The notes under the pieces were generated by a model. That model did not search any database. It had not been told where the DNA came from and was given only the letters and a program-made list of their open reading frames with translations. A stretch of DNA of 64,000 bases from CAVUCE01 sp963739985. GTDB lineage: Bacteria > Bacteroidota > Ignavibacteria > Ignavibacteriales > Ignavibacteriaceae. Below are positions 45,078 through 52,993 of the stretch, piece by piece (position 1 is the first letter of the stretch; each line of letters opens with the position of its first letter). The DNA is taken from contig CAVUCE010000001.1 in the NCBI GenBank assembly GCA_963739985.1, forward strand, positions 124,001-188,000, given 5' to 3'. The translations under genes and the position numbers were made by a program.

Positions 45078-45493
45078 TATTAGTAACTAATTATTGATTA
45101 AAAGAGATTATAATCCTTACATATTAAGAAAAGGTTTCTTCTTATCATATTCTAATTTGAGTTGTTTCTAAAAGCTTTCTCAATACTCGATCAGTTTACG
45201 TTCGGATTAGATTTTGCTAATCCCGATAGATTTTAAAGATTGTCATGTCATAATATAATTGTCCTGGTGAACTAGCAAAACCAATTGTCTTCGTACAATT
45301 ATACCACAATAATTCATTTAAAATTAAAAATGTGATGTAAAGACTATTGAGAAAATAATTTTGGAATCTAAATTATGGGATGCATAGATTATAATCTATA
45401 TCACGAATAAAACATATCATTATTATTACATCCAGGATATTGTTTTGAACTTTTTAAATTCAAATTACTTTATTATTTAAAAGGAGAATAGTA
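45078..45493. other. Gene-free stretch
   Basis: About 415 bp between divergent genes; no gene, tRNA or repeat seen. A ribosome-binding site AAAGGAGAATA ends it before 45494. Confidence 0.45.
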
Positions 45494-45925
45494 ATGGCAA
45501 CAGAAGAAGATGTACGCAAAGCTTCAAACCGGTTCTATAATGCATTGACAAACATGGCCAGTGGAAATGCTGAGCAAATTGGAGAAACCTGGTTTAAGGA
45601 CGAGAATGTAACTGCCATGCACCCGATCGGCGGTCGAGAAGTAGGCTGGCCGGCAGTCAAGAAATCATTTGAACAATTTGCTCAAGTTGCAAAGGATGGT
45701 AAGATTGAATTAAAAGATCAATTCATACGAATAGAAGGGAATATGGCTTACGAACTGGGCACTGAAACCGGCCATGTTAAAATTGCAGGCAATCAGATCA
45801 ATATAGAGCAACGTGTCACCAACATCTATCAGTTAAAAGATGGTGAATGGAAGTTGATTCATCACCATGGTGATACTTCTCCGGCAATGCTAGATGTTCT
45901 TAGCAAATTACAACCTCCCAAATAA
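45494..45925 (+). CDS. SnoaL/NTF2-like (DUF4440-type) protein
   Basis: 143-residue small alpha+beta cone-fold protein: VRKASNRFYNALTNMASGNAEQIGETWFKDENVTAMHPIGG, then GWPAVKKSFEQFAQVA and VTNIYQLKDGEWKLIHHHGDTSP. This is the SnoaL-like/ketosteroid isomerase-like fold with the histidine and tryptophan placement of bacterial DUF4440 proteins. Function in such stand-alone proteins is usually unknown. Strong AAAGGAG ribosome-binding site, followed by a terminator. Confidence 0.85.
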   Translation: MATEEDVRKASNRFYNALTNMASGNAEQIGETWFKDENVTAMHPIGGREVGWPAVKKSFEQFAQVAKDGKIELKDQFIRIEGNMAYELGTETGHVKIAGNQINIEQRVTNIYQLKDGEWKLIHHHGDTSPAMLDVLSKLQPPK

Positions 45926-45970
45926 AAGATAAAGATTTAAATAGTTATTTATGAATATGTGAATAAAAAC

Positions 45971-46010
45971 TAAGCCTTTTTTCATATGATGAATGAAGGC
46001 TTTGCTTTTT
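45971..46010 (+). terminator. Terminator after SnoaL-like gene
   Basis: AAGCCTT (45972–45978) pairs with AAGGCTT (45996–46002), extended by TTCAT/ATGAA inside, then TTTGCTTTTT. Confidence 0.75.
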
Positions 46011-46102
46011 CTCCGCACTCGAAACAAAAAAACAAAGAGCAACTAAAGAGTCTTAAGTAATATCAATTATTCAAGTAGGTATGGGATAATGCTGCATTTT
46101 AA

Positions 46103-46475
46103 TTAATACTCAAAGGTAGTTTTACACTCTCTGAATTCCTCTGGACAATTAAGAACAATTTCTTTAAACATATTATCTTTATCCTAAATCCAGCCTTTTT
46201 CTATTTTAATTGAAAGCAGTTCCTTTATTCGCCACATTGTAGAACCAAGGTGTTTTGCTATTACGATAAACTTAAATCTTGCAAGATCATTTTCATCATA
46301 AACTCAGTAGCGTGATTCCTTCCGCTTCAGCTTTGGAATAAGTTTTATATTTTCATAACAGCTAATAGTTTAAATGTTTATACTGATTTCTTCAGCTAAT
46401 TACCCGACTAAAGAATCAGCAATTTTAACTTTCCTGAGATTGTTATTAGTTAAAATATTATTCGGAACGCTGTAA
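46103..46475 (-). pseudogene. Dead MerR-family regulator
   Basis: In one minus-strand frame the sequence reads VKIADSLVG*LAEEISINI*, then TISCYENIKLIPKLKRKESRY*, then VYDENDLARFKFIVIAKHLG, STMWRIKELLSIKIEKGWI* and a tail ending KTTFEY. This aligns with the MerR pattern (LA…iRyYE-x-iGLIp…R-x-e-s-x-YR-x-Y-x-e-x-DL-x-rL-x-fI-x-x-a-x-x-lG-x-s-x-x-eIkeLL). Four in-frame stops (two TAA, TGA, TAG), of which the TGA stands where MerR proteins have Arg (RYRVY), so CGA-to-TGA is likely. No frameshift. A recently inactivated gene. Confidence 0.75.
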
Positions 46476-46530
46476 TCTATATCTTGTTTAAATCATCTAT
46501 TAAATGATGGATCACCTAAAGTCAGCTATA

Positions 46531-48711
46531 ATGAAAAAAGTGCTTTTAATTTTACTCTTTTGTTGTAATCAGTTTGTATTTTCGCAAAATGAACTTAATG
46601 CGATCGTAAAAGACAGTATCACCAATGAACCACTTATTGCAGTAAATGCATTCATTAAGACATTAAATATAGGCGCTGCATCTAATTCAAATGGAAAAAT
46701 TCAGATAAATGATATTCCGAATGGATCATACAATATAGTTTTTACCTATGTTGGCTATAAATCTGATTCTTTAACGATATCTTTCCCTAATAAAAGTCAA
46801 TCCAAAGAAATTGTAATTTTATTACAGCCGCAAAATGTGATGCTTAATCAGATAATAGTTTCTTCTGTTAGAACTGAAAACAGGATAGAGGATACACCTG
46901 AAAAGGTTGAAGTACTAGGACTAGATGAAGTTAATGAGGAAATAGGTATTAAGCCGGGAAATATTTCCAAATTGCTGGGAGAAACATCAGGCGTACTGTT
47001 ACAACAGACTTCTGCTTCTTCCGGTAATATTTCATTCCGAATACAAGGACTGCCTGCAAAATATACTCAATTGCTAAGTGACGGTTTTCCCGTCTATAGC
47101 GGATTTTCTTCAGGACTAAGCCTGCTTCAAATACCTCCATTGAATTTGCAGCAGGTTGAGGTAGTACAAGGTCCATCTTCGACGCTCTATGGAGAAGGAG
47201 CTATAGCCGGAATTGTGAATTTAATTACGAAAAAACCCACACGAAAACGAGAACTATCATTTTTAATAAATCAGACTCAAAAAGGAGAGAGTGATTTTAG
47301 CGGATATTATTCAAAAAGAAAAAATAGGTATGGAATTACATTTCTCGGTGATTATAATTTGCAAAAAGCTGTTGATGTAAATCATGATGGTTTTACTGAT
47401 ATTCCCAAATTTACGCAAGCAAATATAACTCCCAAAATTTTTTACTACCCTGATGAGAATCAGACTCTGTCGGAAGAAATCTCATTTTCATATGACCATA
47501 GAAAAGGTGGGGATTATTTTGCCGTAAATAATTTTCCCGATTCTCTCCATCATTATCTTCTCGAAAATAAATCGATCCGATTAACCTCCAAATTAAATTA
47601 TGATTATAAATTTGCCGATGGCAATTCATTAAATGTTAAAACCAGCTTAAATAGCTTTTATAGGAAGATTAATTCAGCTTCAGATATCTTTGAAGGTAAT
47701 CAGTTTTCAACTTATTCAGAACTATCATATCTGTTTGTAAATGATAATAGTAAATTTGTCATAGGAGCAAATCTTACAACGGATAATTTTACTCAAAAAA
47801 ATAATACTCTAATTAATTTAAGTTACTCAAAAAAAACAGTGGGACTATTTGCCCTGGATAATTGGAATATTTCAAATCATTTTATTTGGCAGGCAGGTCT
47901 GCGCTTAGACTATAATAATAATTATCATACTTTTATTCTGCCTCAATCCTTTTTACTTTTTAAAGCTAATGATAACTTAAATCTAAGATTTGGAGGAGGG
48001 ATCGGTTATAAACTTCCTTCGATATTTACAAATCAGGCTGAAGAAATGATATTTAAGAACGTGAATCCTATTTCACCCAATGTTAATCCGATAATATCAA
48101 CCTCTATAGGTTTGGATTTTAACTATAAAACCATTTTGTTCGATGGAATAAATTTCAATTTTGATCAATCCTTTTATTATACAAAAGTTAAAAATTCGGT
48201 TACTTTAACTGAAGACACTTTGAGCATCAAAAAGCAACCGGTATATTATTACACTAATTCTAAGGCAAATCTATTGGCAAGAGGTTTCGATACAAATCTC
48301 CACCTGGCAATGGAAGATATTGAGTTCTATTTTGAATATACATTCACTTATGCACAACAAGTTTATCCTGATTATAAATCATTCTTGCAGTTAACGCCGA
48401 AGCACAAAATAAACATAACATTGACAACGGAAGACGAAAATAACTGGAGAGCCGGACTAGAGGCATTTTATACGGGGAATGAATATCTTGATAATGGAAC
48501 GCAATCACCTGATTACTGGACTATCGGTGTGATGTTTCAGAAATATTTTTCGCATTTTTCTGTAATTGCAAATGTTGAAAACCTTTTTGATGTTAAACAA
48601 AGTAACTATGGACCTCTTTTTAATCCTCCAATAAATAATCCGACTTTTAACCAGATATATGCACCTCTCGACGGAATGGTAGCAAACGTTGCATTGAAAA
48701 TTGTTTTGTGA
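46531..48711 (+). CDS. TonB-dependent outer-membrane receptor
   Basis: 726 residues from the chosen start. Signal peptide (MKKVLLILLFCCNQFVFSQ), carboxypeptidase-regulatory-like beta-sandwich about 20–105 (NAIVKDSITNEPLIAVNAFI…GAASNSNGKIQINDIPNGSYNIVFTYVGY), plug domain about 115–235 (VEVLGLDEV…RIQGLPAKYTQLLSDGFPVYSG, VEVVQGPSSTLYGEGAIAGIVNLITK), and a beta-barrel to the C-terminus. TonB-dependent import of a siderophore, B12, or other large ligand; the substrate is unknown. A frame extends nine codons upstream, but the ATG at 46531 begins a clean signal peptide. It follows the dead MerR gene; no SusD partner. Confidence 0.9.
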   Translation: MKKVLLILLFCCNQFVFSQNELNAIVKDSITNEPLIAVNAFIKTLNIGAASNSNGKIQINDIPNGSYNIVFTYVGYKSDSLTISFPNKSQSKEIVILLQPQNVMLNQIIVSSVRTENRIEDTPEKVEVLGLDEVNEEIGIKPGNISKLLGETSGVLLQQTSASSGNISFRIQGLPAKYTQLLSDGFPVYSGFSSGLSLLQIPPLNLQQVEVVQGPSSTLYGEGAIAGIVNLITKKPTRKRELSFLINQTQKGESDFSGYYSKRKNRYGITFLGDYNLQKAVDVNHDGFTDIPKFTQANITPKIFYYPDENQTLSEEISFSYDHRKGGDYFAVNNFPDSLHHYLLENKSIRLTSKLNYDYKFADGNSLNVKTSLNSFYRKINSASDIFEGNQFSTYSELSYLFVNDNSKFVIGANLTTDNFTQKNNTLINLSYSKKTVGLFALDNWNISNHFIWQAGLRLDYNNNYHTFILPQSFLLFKANDNLNLRFGGGIGYKLPSIFTNQAEEMIFKNVNPISPNVNPIISTSIGLDFNYKTILFDGINFNFDQSFYYTKVKNSVTLTEDTLSIKKQPVYYYTNSKANLLARGFDTNLHLAMEDIEFYFEYTFTYAQQVYPDYKSFLQLTPKHKINITLTTEDENNWRAGLEAFYTGNEYLDNGTQSPDYWTIGVMFQKYFSHFSVIANVENLFDVKQSNYGPLFNPPINNPTFNQIYAPLDGMVANVALKIVL

Positions 48712-49163
48712 TTCCATTACAGCACTAATAAAAACTTTAGCCATTTACTATTCAATTCGAATTTAAGCTTTGTTTGACAACATTCCCACGGCGGTAGTTA
48801 TTATAAACATTCCTTACCTCATTTGTAAAGTTAAGTAATGCAATAATGTAAGGAGTAATAAGCTTTTATTTTATGATGTGAATTTTATCAAAAAAAATGA
48901 GGTTTACATGATATTGGAAGGCTTTATATAAGCTCTAATAAAACTATGAACTAAGTGGTTTATTAATTGGCTGATTCTCATTACTAACCTTTAGAACTGA
49001 TACAGTATTATTAGGTTAATTAAAATATGACCCTCTCTGCTTTAAAGAACTAGATAATTTTCATCCCTATGGAGTATTTCTAAGTCATACATTTCAAGGT
49101 ATATTGAATCTAGAAATCGTAAACCAAATGATTCGTTAGTTATTTATAAAAAAGTGGAATGTC
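48712..49163. other. Gene-free stretch carrying repeated element copy f
   Basis: About 450 bp; AT-rich, holds element copy f and a 60-bp block (TTAATTAAAATATxACC…GCTTTAAAGAAC) shared with the region before copy d. No gene. Confidence 0.5.
49046..49066 (+). promoter_or_regulatory. 22-bp repeated upstream element, copy f (one base shorter)
   Basis: AGAACTAGATAATTTTCATCC, 97 bp before the ice-binding gene. Least conserved copy, but the 40 bases upstream (TTAATTAAAATAT…GCTTTAAAGAAC) match copies d and e closely. Confidence 0.6.
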
Positions 49164-50240
49164 ATGAAAAATTATACATGTTATTTTAACAAAATCTTTA
49201 CAAGAAATATTAATTTATTCTTTATCATACTATCCTTTCTTCTACTGAAACCGGAAGTTGCAGTATCTCAAACACTATCTCCTGTATATTTAGGCACTTC
49301 GGGAGATTATGCGATTCTATCTAAAACAGGAATCTCTACTTCAGGTACAACATCAATTTTAGGCGACATTGGAGTAAGTCCTGTATCGGCAACATATATA
49401 ACAGGGTTTGGACTAATTATGGATGCGTCCGGAACATTCTCAACGTCATCTCTGATCGCCGGGAAAATTTTTGGTGCAAACTATGCTGATCCTACACCTT
49501 CAAAAATGACAGCTGCAATTAGTGATATGGAAACAGCAAGTACAGACGCTGCGGGAAGGACATCACCTGATTTTACTGAACTTTACTCCGGTGATCTTAC
49601 CGGTCAAACACTTACACCGGGATTATATAAGTGGGGAACAAATGTACTAATTTCTGCCGGCGGGGTAACAATCTCCGGTTCTTCAAATGATATTTGGATA
49701 TTTCAAATTGCGCAGAATTTAGAATTAGCCAGCGGTGCTAAGGTCACATTAATAGGAGGAGCAAAATCTTCTAATATATTTTGGCAAGTATCCGGACAAA
49801 CTACACTCGGTACAACAGCTGCAATGCAGGGAATTATTTTGTGTGAAACTCAAATTGTTATGAAAACATCTGCAACACTAAACGGCAGAGCACTGGCTAA
49901 AACAGCAGTAACATTAGACGCCAATAGCATTTCAACCTCAGGATTAACTGATGTTGAAAATCATAAAAAGATTTCTTTGGATTTTGCTCTTTTCCAGAAT
50001 TATCCTAATCCATTTAATCCAAGCACAACAATTCGCTTCAATTTACCTGAAGCAAGCATAGTGAAGCTTACTATCTTTAATATAATCGGTCAGGAAATAA
50101 GAACACTTGTGAATGAATTCATGGAATCCGGAGTAAATACAATTAACTTTGATGCAAGCGGTCTTAACAGCGGAATGTACATTTATAAAATAGAAGCGGG
50201 TAATTTTGTTCAAGCAAGAAAAATGACTTTACTTAAATAA
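49164..50240 (+). CDS. Ice-binding (DUF3494) protein with T9SS sorting domain
   Basis: 358-residue exported protein. Signal segment about 15–36 (LFFIILSFLLLKPEVAVSQ). Residues about 40–255 are the ice-binding/DUF3494 beta-solenoid: LGTSGDYAILSKTGISTSG, SILGDIGVSPVSATYITG, GADYADPTPSKMTAAISDM-like NYADPTPSKMTAAI, GDLTGQTLTPGLYKWGT, IWIFQIAQNLELASGAKVTL, NIFWQVSGQTTLGTTA and GRALAKTAVTLDANSIS. Members adsorb to ice crystals and inhibit recrystallisation; some DUF3494 proteins have other surface roles. The C-terminal about 80 residues (NYPNPFNPSTTIRFNL…KMTLLK) send it through type IX secretion. Preceded by element copy f and followed by a terminator; its last 117 bp are nearly identical to those of the next gene. 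Confidence 0.92.
   Translation: MKNYTCYFNKIFTRNINLFFIILSFLLLKPEVAVSQTLSPVYLGTSGDYAILSKTGISTSGTTSILGDIGVSPVSATYITGFGLIMDASGTFSTSSLIAGKIFGANYADPTPSKMTAAISDMETASTDAAGRTSPDFTELYSGDLTGQTLTPGLYKWGTNVLISAGGVTISGSSNDIWIFQIAQNLELASGAKVTLIGGAKSSNIFWQVSGQTTLGTTAAMQGIILCETQIVMKTSATLNGRALAKTAVTLDANSISTSGLTDVENHKKISLDFALFQNYPNPFNPSTTIRFNLPEASIVKLTIFNIIGQEIRTLVNEFMESGVNTINFDASGLNSGMYIYKIEAGNFVQARKMTLLK
50124..50240 (+). repeat. 117-bp near-identical 3' end, copy 1
   Basis: From GAATCCGGAGTAAATAC to the TAA stop, identical to 52238–52354 except for two bases. The preceding part of the same sorting domain differs much more. It encodes ESGVNTINFDASGLNSGMYI and on to KMTLLK. Confidence 0.9.
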
Positions 50241-50256
50241 TTAAAAAATAAAAAAG

Positions 50257-50283
50257 ACTCAGGCAACTGAGCCTTTTTTATTT
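50257..50283 (+). terminator. Terminator after ice-binding gene
   Basis: GACTCAG-GCAA-CTGAGCC with one mismatch, then TTTTTT-A-TTT. Related to the terminator at 52389. Confidence 0.85.
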
Positions 50284-50366
50284 GAGTAAAATCATACTAA
50301 CCGGTTAGATAATAATTCAGAGAAACGACTATTGAGTTAATTAAAATATAACCGTGTATGCTTTAA

Positions 50367-50388
50367 AGAACTAATCCCTTTTTCATCC
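50367..50388 (+). promoter_or_regulatory. 22-bp repeated upstream element, copy d
   Basis: AGAACTAATCC then CTTTTTCATCC, followed by TTTTGGGCGATTG. It lies 56 bp before the remnant ATG at 50445 and 241 bp before the next full gene at 50630. Confidence 0.65.
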
Positions 50389-50444
50389 TTTTGGGCGATT
50401 GATTTTCCAACTACTTCTTTACACATTCATCCTGATTTAAACAA

Positions 50445-50474
50445 ATGAAAAATTATACATGCAGTAACATTTGA
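50445..50474 (+). pseudogene. Ten-codon remnant of a duplicated secreted-protein start
   Basis: Reads MKNYTCSNI-stop. ATGAAAAATTATACATG is identical to the first 17 bases of the ice-binding gene at 49164 (MKNYTC…). With the shared leader and element upstream, this looks like what is left of a tandem duplicate whose body was lost or replaced. Confidence 0.6.
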
Positions 50475-50629
50475 AATTATATAACATGCATTATAATTTA
50501 GATTGAAATTTTAATTTCCAATAATAGAGTTATAAGAATTACATACCGGGCCCCATCTTACAGCCTGCATTATTAAGTACGGTAATTATAAATTTATTTT
50601 ACCGTATTCGAAGAAAGGCAGATGAAAAT

Positions 50630-52354
50630 ATGAAATCATTTCTATTGTTGCTGATCGTTATATTATTTACTCCGCTAATGCTAAATGCATCAACAATTAC
50701 TTTTATTGGACCCAACAGTGTAACCTCTTTCACTGAAAATGGTCACAACTTTACAATGTCAGGCGAAGGATATGTCTGGAATACAGGTTATCGCAGTGCT
50801 TCCTATTGTGCACTATGTAATACCACTAATGGAAGCATAACAATAACAAAAACATCCGGCAATACATTTCAATTGAATAATTTATGGATAAAAGGGGCCT
50901 GGGCAGGGTTTCAACTTGTTGTTAAAGGATTTTACGGCGGAATACAACTTTATACTACAGGAACAATCAGCGTTTCATCTTCTTATGCACAGACAACCCT
51001 ATCCAATTGGACAGGTATAAATAAAATAACTGTTACGGCAGTGAGTAATGGTACGTATTACATTGATGACATAGACTATACGGTTGAGAATACTGCACCG
51101 ACAAATATTTCGCTTTCGAATTCATCTATTACCGATAGCTCTGCTAGCGGAATAACAGTAGGTACACTTAGTACAACGGATTCTGATGACCCTGGCAGCC
51201 ATATTTATACTTTTGCATCCGGCGGAACGGATAATTCAAGTTTTACAATATCAGGAGCGTCGTTGCTAACTACATTTACTGCTAATGCTTCAACTAAAAG
51301 CAGCTACGATATTATGATAAGATCGACCGATAACGGAAGCTTGTATTATGAAAAAAACTTTACCATTACAGTAATGTCGGCAGCTATAGTTTGGAGTGGT
51401 CCAAAAACAACAGTTACAAAATCCGATTATGCCGATTGGAATGCTGAAAGCAACCAGGACCGTATTACTTCTAATGTTTGGATAACAAGGCAAGATAACC
51501 AGGGCCTTTTTAATATTAAAAATGAAAGTGGTTATAATCATTTATATTCGCCTGATAATACTGAGTGGGCAACCGGAACTACTGCAAGCTACGGCAGCTT
51601 AACATACCAAGACTGGGAAGACTGGGTAAATTATGCTACTGGTTTTTTCACTCCTGCGATTGTAGGGGTGGACGCAGTTCTGCACTTAATTACAGAAAAT
51701 ATATACATTGATATAAAATTTATTTCATGGACATCCGCATCAAGCGGCGGCGGTTTTTCGTATGAACGCTCTACTGCCACTCCATTGCCTGTAGAACTCA
51801 ATTTATTTACGGCGTCGGTTAATCAAAATTCTGTTAAACTAAATTGGATAACTGCAACTGAAGTGAATAATTACGGGTTTGAAGTTGAGAAATCAGAGGC
51901 CGGAGGCATGAATTCAGAATGGAAAACAATCGGATTTGTTAAAGGGCATGGGAACAGTAATTCACCTAAAGAATATTCTTTTGTAGATACCAAAGTTAGC
52001 ACTGGAAAATATTTATACAGACTAAAACAAATTGATAATAATGGTCAGTTTGAATACTCAAAAAACGTCGAGGTTTCATTTATGAAACCTAATGAATTTA
52101 AATTAGAACAGAATTATCCCAATCCGTTTAATCCGAGCACAACAATTCGTTTTAATTTACCTGAAGCAAGCGCAGTGAAGATTATACTTTATAACATACT
52201 TGGCCAAGAATTAAGAATACTCGTAAATGAGTTCAAAGAATCCGGAGTAAATACAATTAACTTTGATGCAAGCGGTCTTAACAGCGGAATGTACATTTAT
52301 AAAATAGAAGCCGGTAATTTTGTTCAGGCAAGAAAAATGACTTTACTTAAATAA
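50630..52354 (+). CDS. Secreted cadherin-like protein with T9SS sorting domain
   Basis: 574-residue exported protein. Signal peptide about 1–21 (SFLLLLIVILFTPLMLNAS). N-terminal beta domain to about 155; cadherin-like domain about 157–250 (APTNISLSNSSITDSSASG…VGTLSTTDSDDPGSHIYTFA); a further module to about 385 (YADWNAESNQDRIT, TYQDWEDWVNYATGFF); then a linker/Ig-like segment LPVELNLFTASV…GFEVEKSE…YLYRLKQIDNNGQFEY that precedes the sorting domain in many T9SS proteins, and the sorting domain NYPNPFNPSTTIRF…KMTLLK. Probably a surface adhesin or matrix protein. Last 117 bp nearly identical to those of the ice-binding gene; element copy d upstream; own terminator. Confidence 0.85.
   Translation: MKSFLLLLIVILFTPLMLNASTITFIGPNSVTSFTENGHNFTMSGEGYVWNTGYRSASYCALCNTTNGSITITKTSGNTFQLNNLWIKGAWAGFQLVVKGFYGGIQLYTTGTISVSSSYAQTTLSNWTGINKITVTAVSNGTYYIDDIDYTVENTAPTNISLSNSSITDSSASGITVGTLSTTDSDDPGSHIYTFASGGTDNSSFTISGASLLTTFTANASTKSSYDIMIRSTDNGSLYYEKNFTITVMSAAIVWSGPKTTVTKSDYADWNAESNQDRITSNVWITRQDNQGLFNIKNESGYNHLYSPDNTEWATGTTASYGSLTYQDWEDWVNYATGFFTPAIVGVDAVLHLITENIYIDIKFISWTSASSGGGFSYERSTATPLPVELNLFTASVNQNSVKLNWITATEVNNYGFEVEKSEAGGMNSEWKTIGFVKGHGNSNSPKEYSFVDTKVSTGKYLYRLKQIDNNGQFEYSKNVEVSFMKPNEFKLEQNYPNPFNPSTTIRFNLPEASAVKIILYNILGQELRILVNEFKESGVNTINFDASGLNSGMYIYKIEAGNFVQARKMTLLK
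52238..52354 (+). repeat. 117-bp near-identical 3' end, copy 2
   Basis: Matches 50124–50240 with two differences (GCGGGT/GCCGGT and CAAGCA/CAGGCA). Confidence 0.9.
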
Positions 52355-52388
52355 CACTTAAATACCTACAATTTAAGACAAACGAAAA

Positions 52389-52413
52389 GGCTCAGACAAC
52401 TGAGCCTTTTTTT
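52389..52413 (+). terminator. Terminator after cadherin-like gene
   Basis: GGCTCAG-ACAA-CTGAGCC, seven perfect pairs, then seven T. Confidence 0.92.
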
Positions 52414-52512
52414 GAGTAAACTTGAATGACTAATTGGATAATGGTTCAGAATTATTAATCAACGTTCCAATTTCCCTGTAAGTTAATTAAAATGTAAATA
52501 TATCTGCTTAAA

Positions 52513-52534
52513 AGAACTAGCTCCTTTTTCATCC
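52513..52534 (+). promoter_or_regulatory. 22-bp repeated upstream element, copy e
   Basis: AGAACTAGCTC then CTTTTTCATCC, followed by TATTGGACGATTG as in copy d. It lies 459 bp before the next start codon (52994), the longest distance of all copies. Confidence 0.6.
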
Positions 52535-52993
52535 TATTGGACGATTGAAAACTTCCAGGGAATTCATTATACATATAAGTATAATTCTTGAAAATTATAA
52601 AAGGTGAAAAAATTAGGTTTGGTTTTCTTCTTTCCTTGAGCTAGTTAATAAATAACAACAATTAATAATTTGTTAATATCACGGCAACCCCTTATATTAA
52701 CAATAAATCATTTCGGTATGCAAACGGGGTATAAAATAATTAGGGGAAATCAGGGGAGTTCATGATAAATGTTTTAATAATAATCTCGCTTTTTTTTGAA
52801 TAGTTAACTTTGCAGATTTACATCTGCCGCTAACCGCTATTCCGTAACCACAGGCAATTGCAATTCCTAATGCCAAATTGAGCAATTAATAATACTTAAA
52901 ATCTGGTTGGTAAAATTGAAAATGAACTAATTAAATTCAAAATATTTTAAATAATAAATCAAAATAACATATAATTAATCTTAGAGATTCTCT

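Larger units (their letters stand above)
50284..50629. other. Intergenic region with element copy d and a truncated gene start
   Basis: About 345 bp. It holds the same leader block as before the ice-binding gene, element copy d, and a copy of that gene's first six codons (50445). Otherwise AT-rich with no gene. Confidence 0.6.
52355..52993. other. Gene-free stretch carrying terminator and element copy e
   Basis: About 640 bp between two secreted-protein genes. Terminator at 52389, element copy e at 52513, a short open piece starting TTG near 52588 (KIIKGEKIRFGFLLSLS-stop) that may be a signal-peptide remnant, and a GC-skewed patch (GGGGTATAAA…AGGGGAAATCAGGGG) near 52725–52760. No gene I can support. 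Confidence 0.45.
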
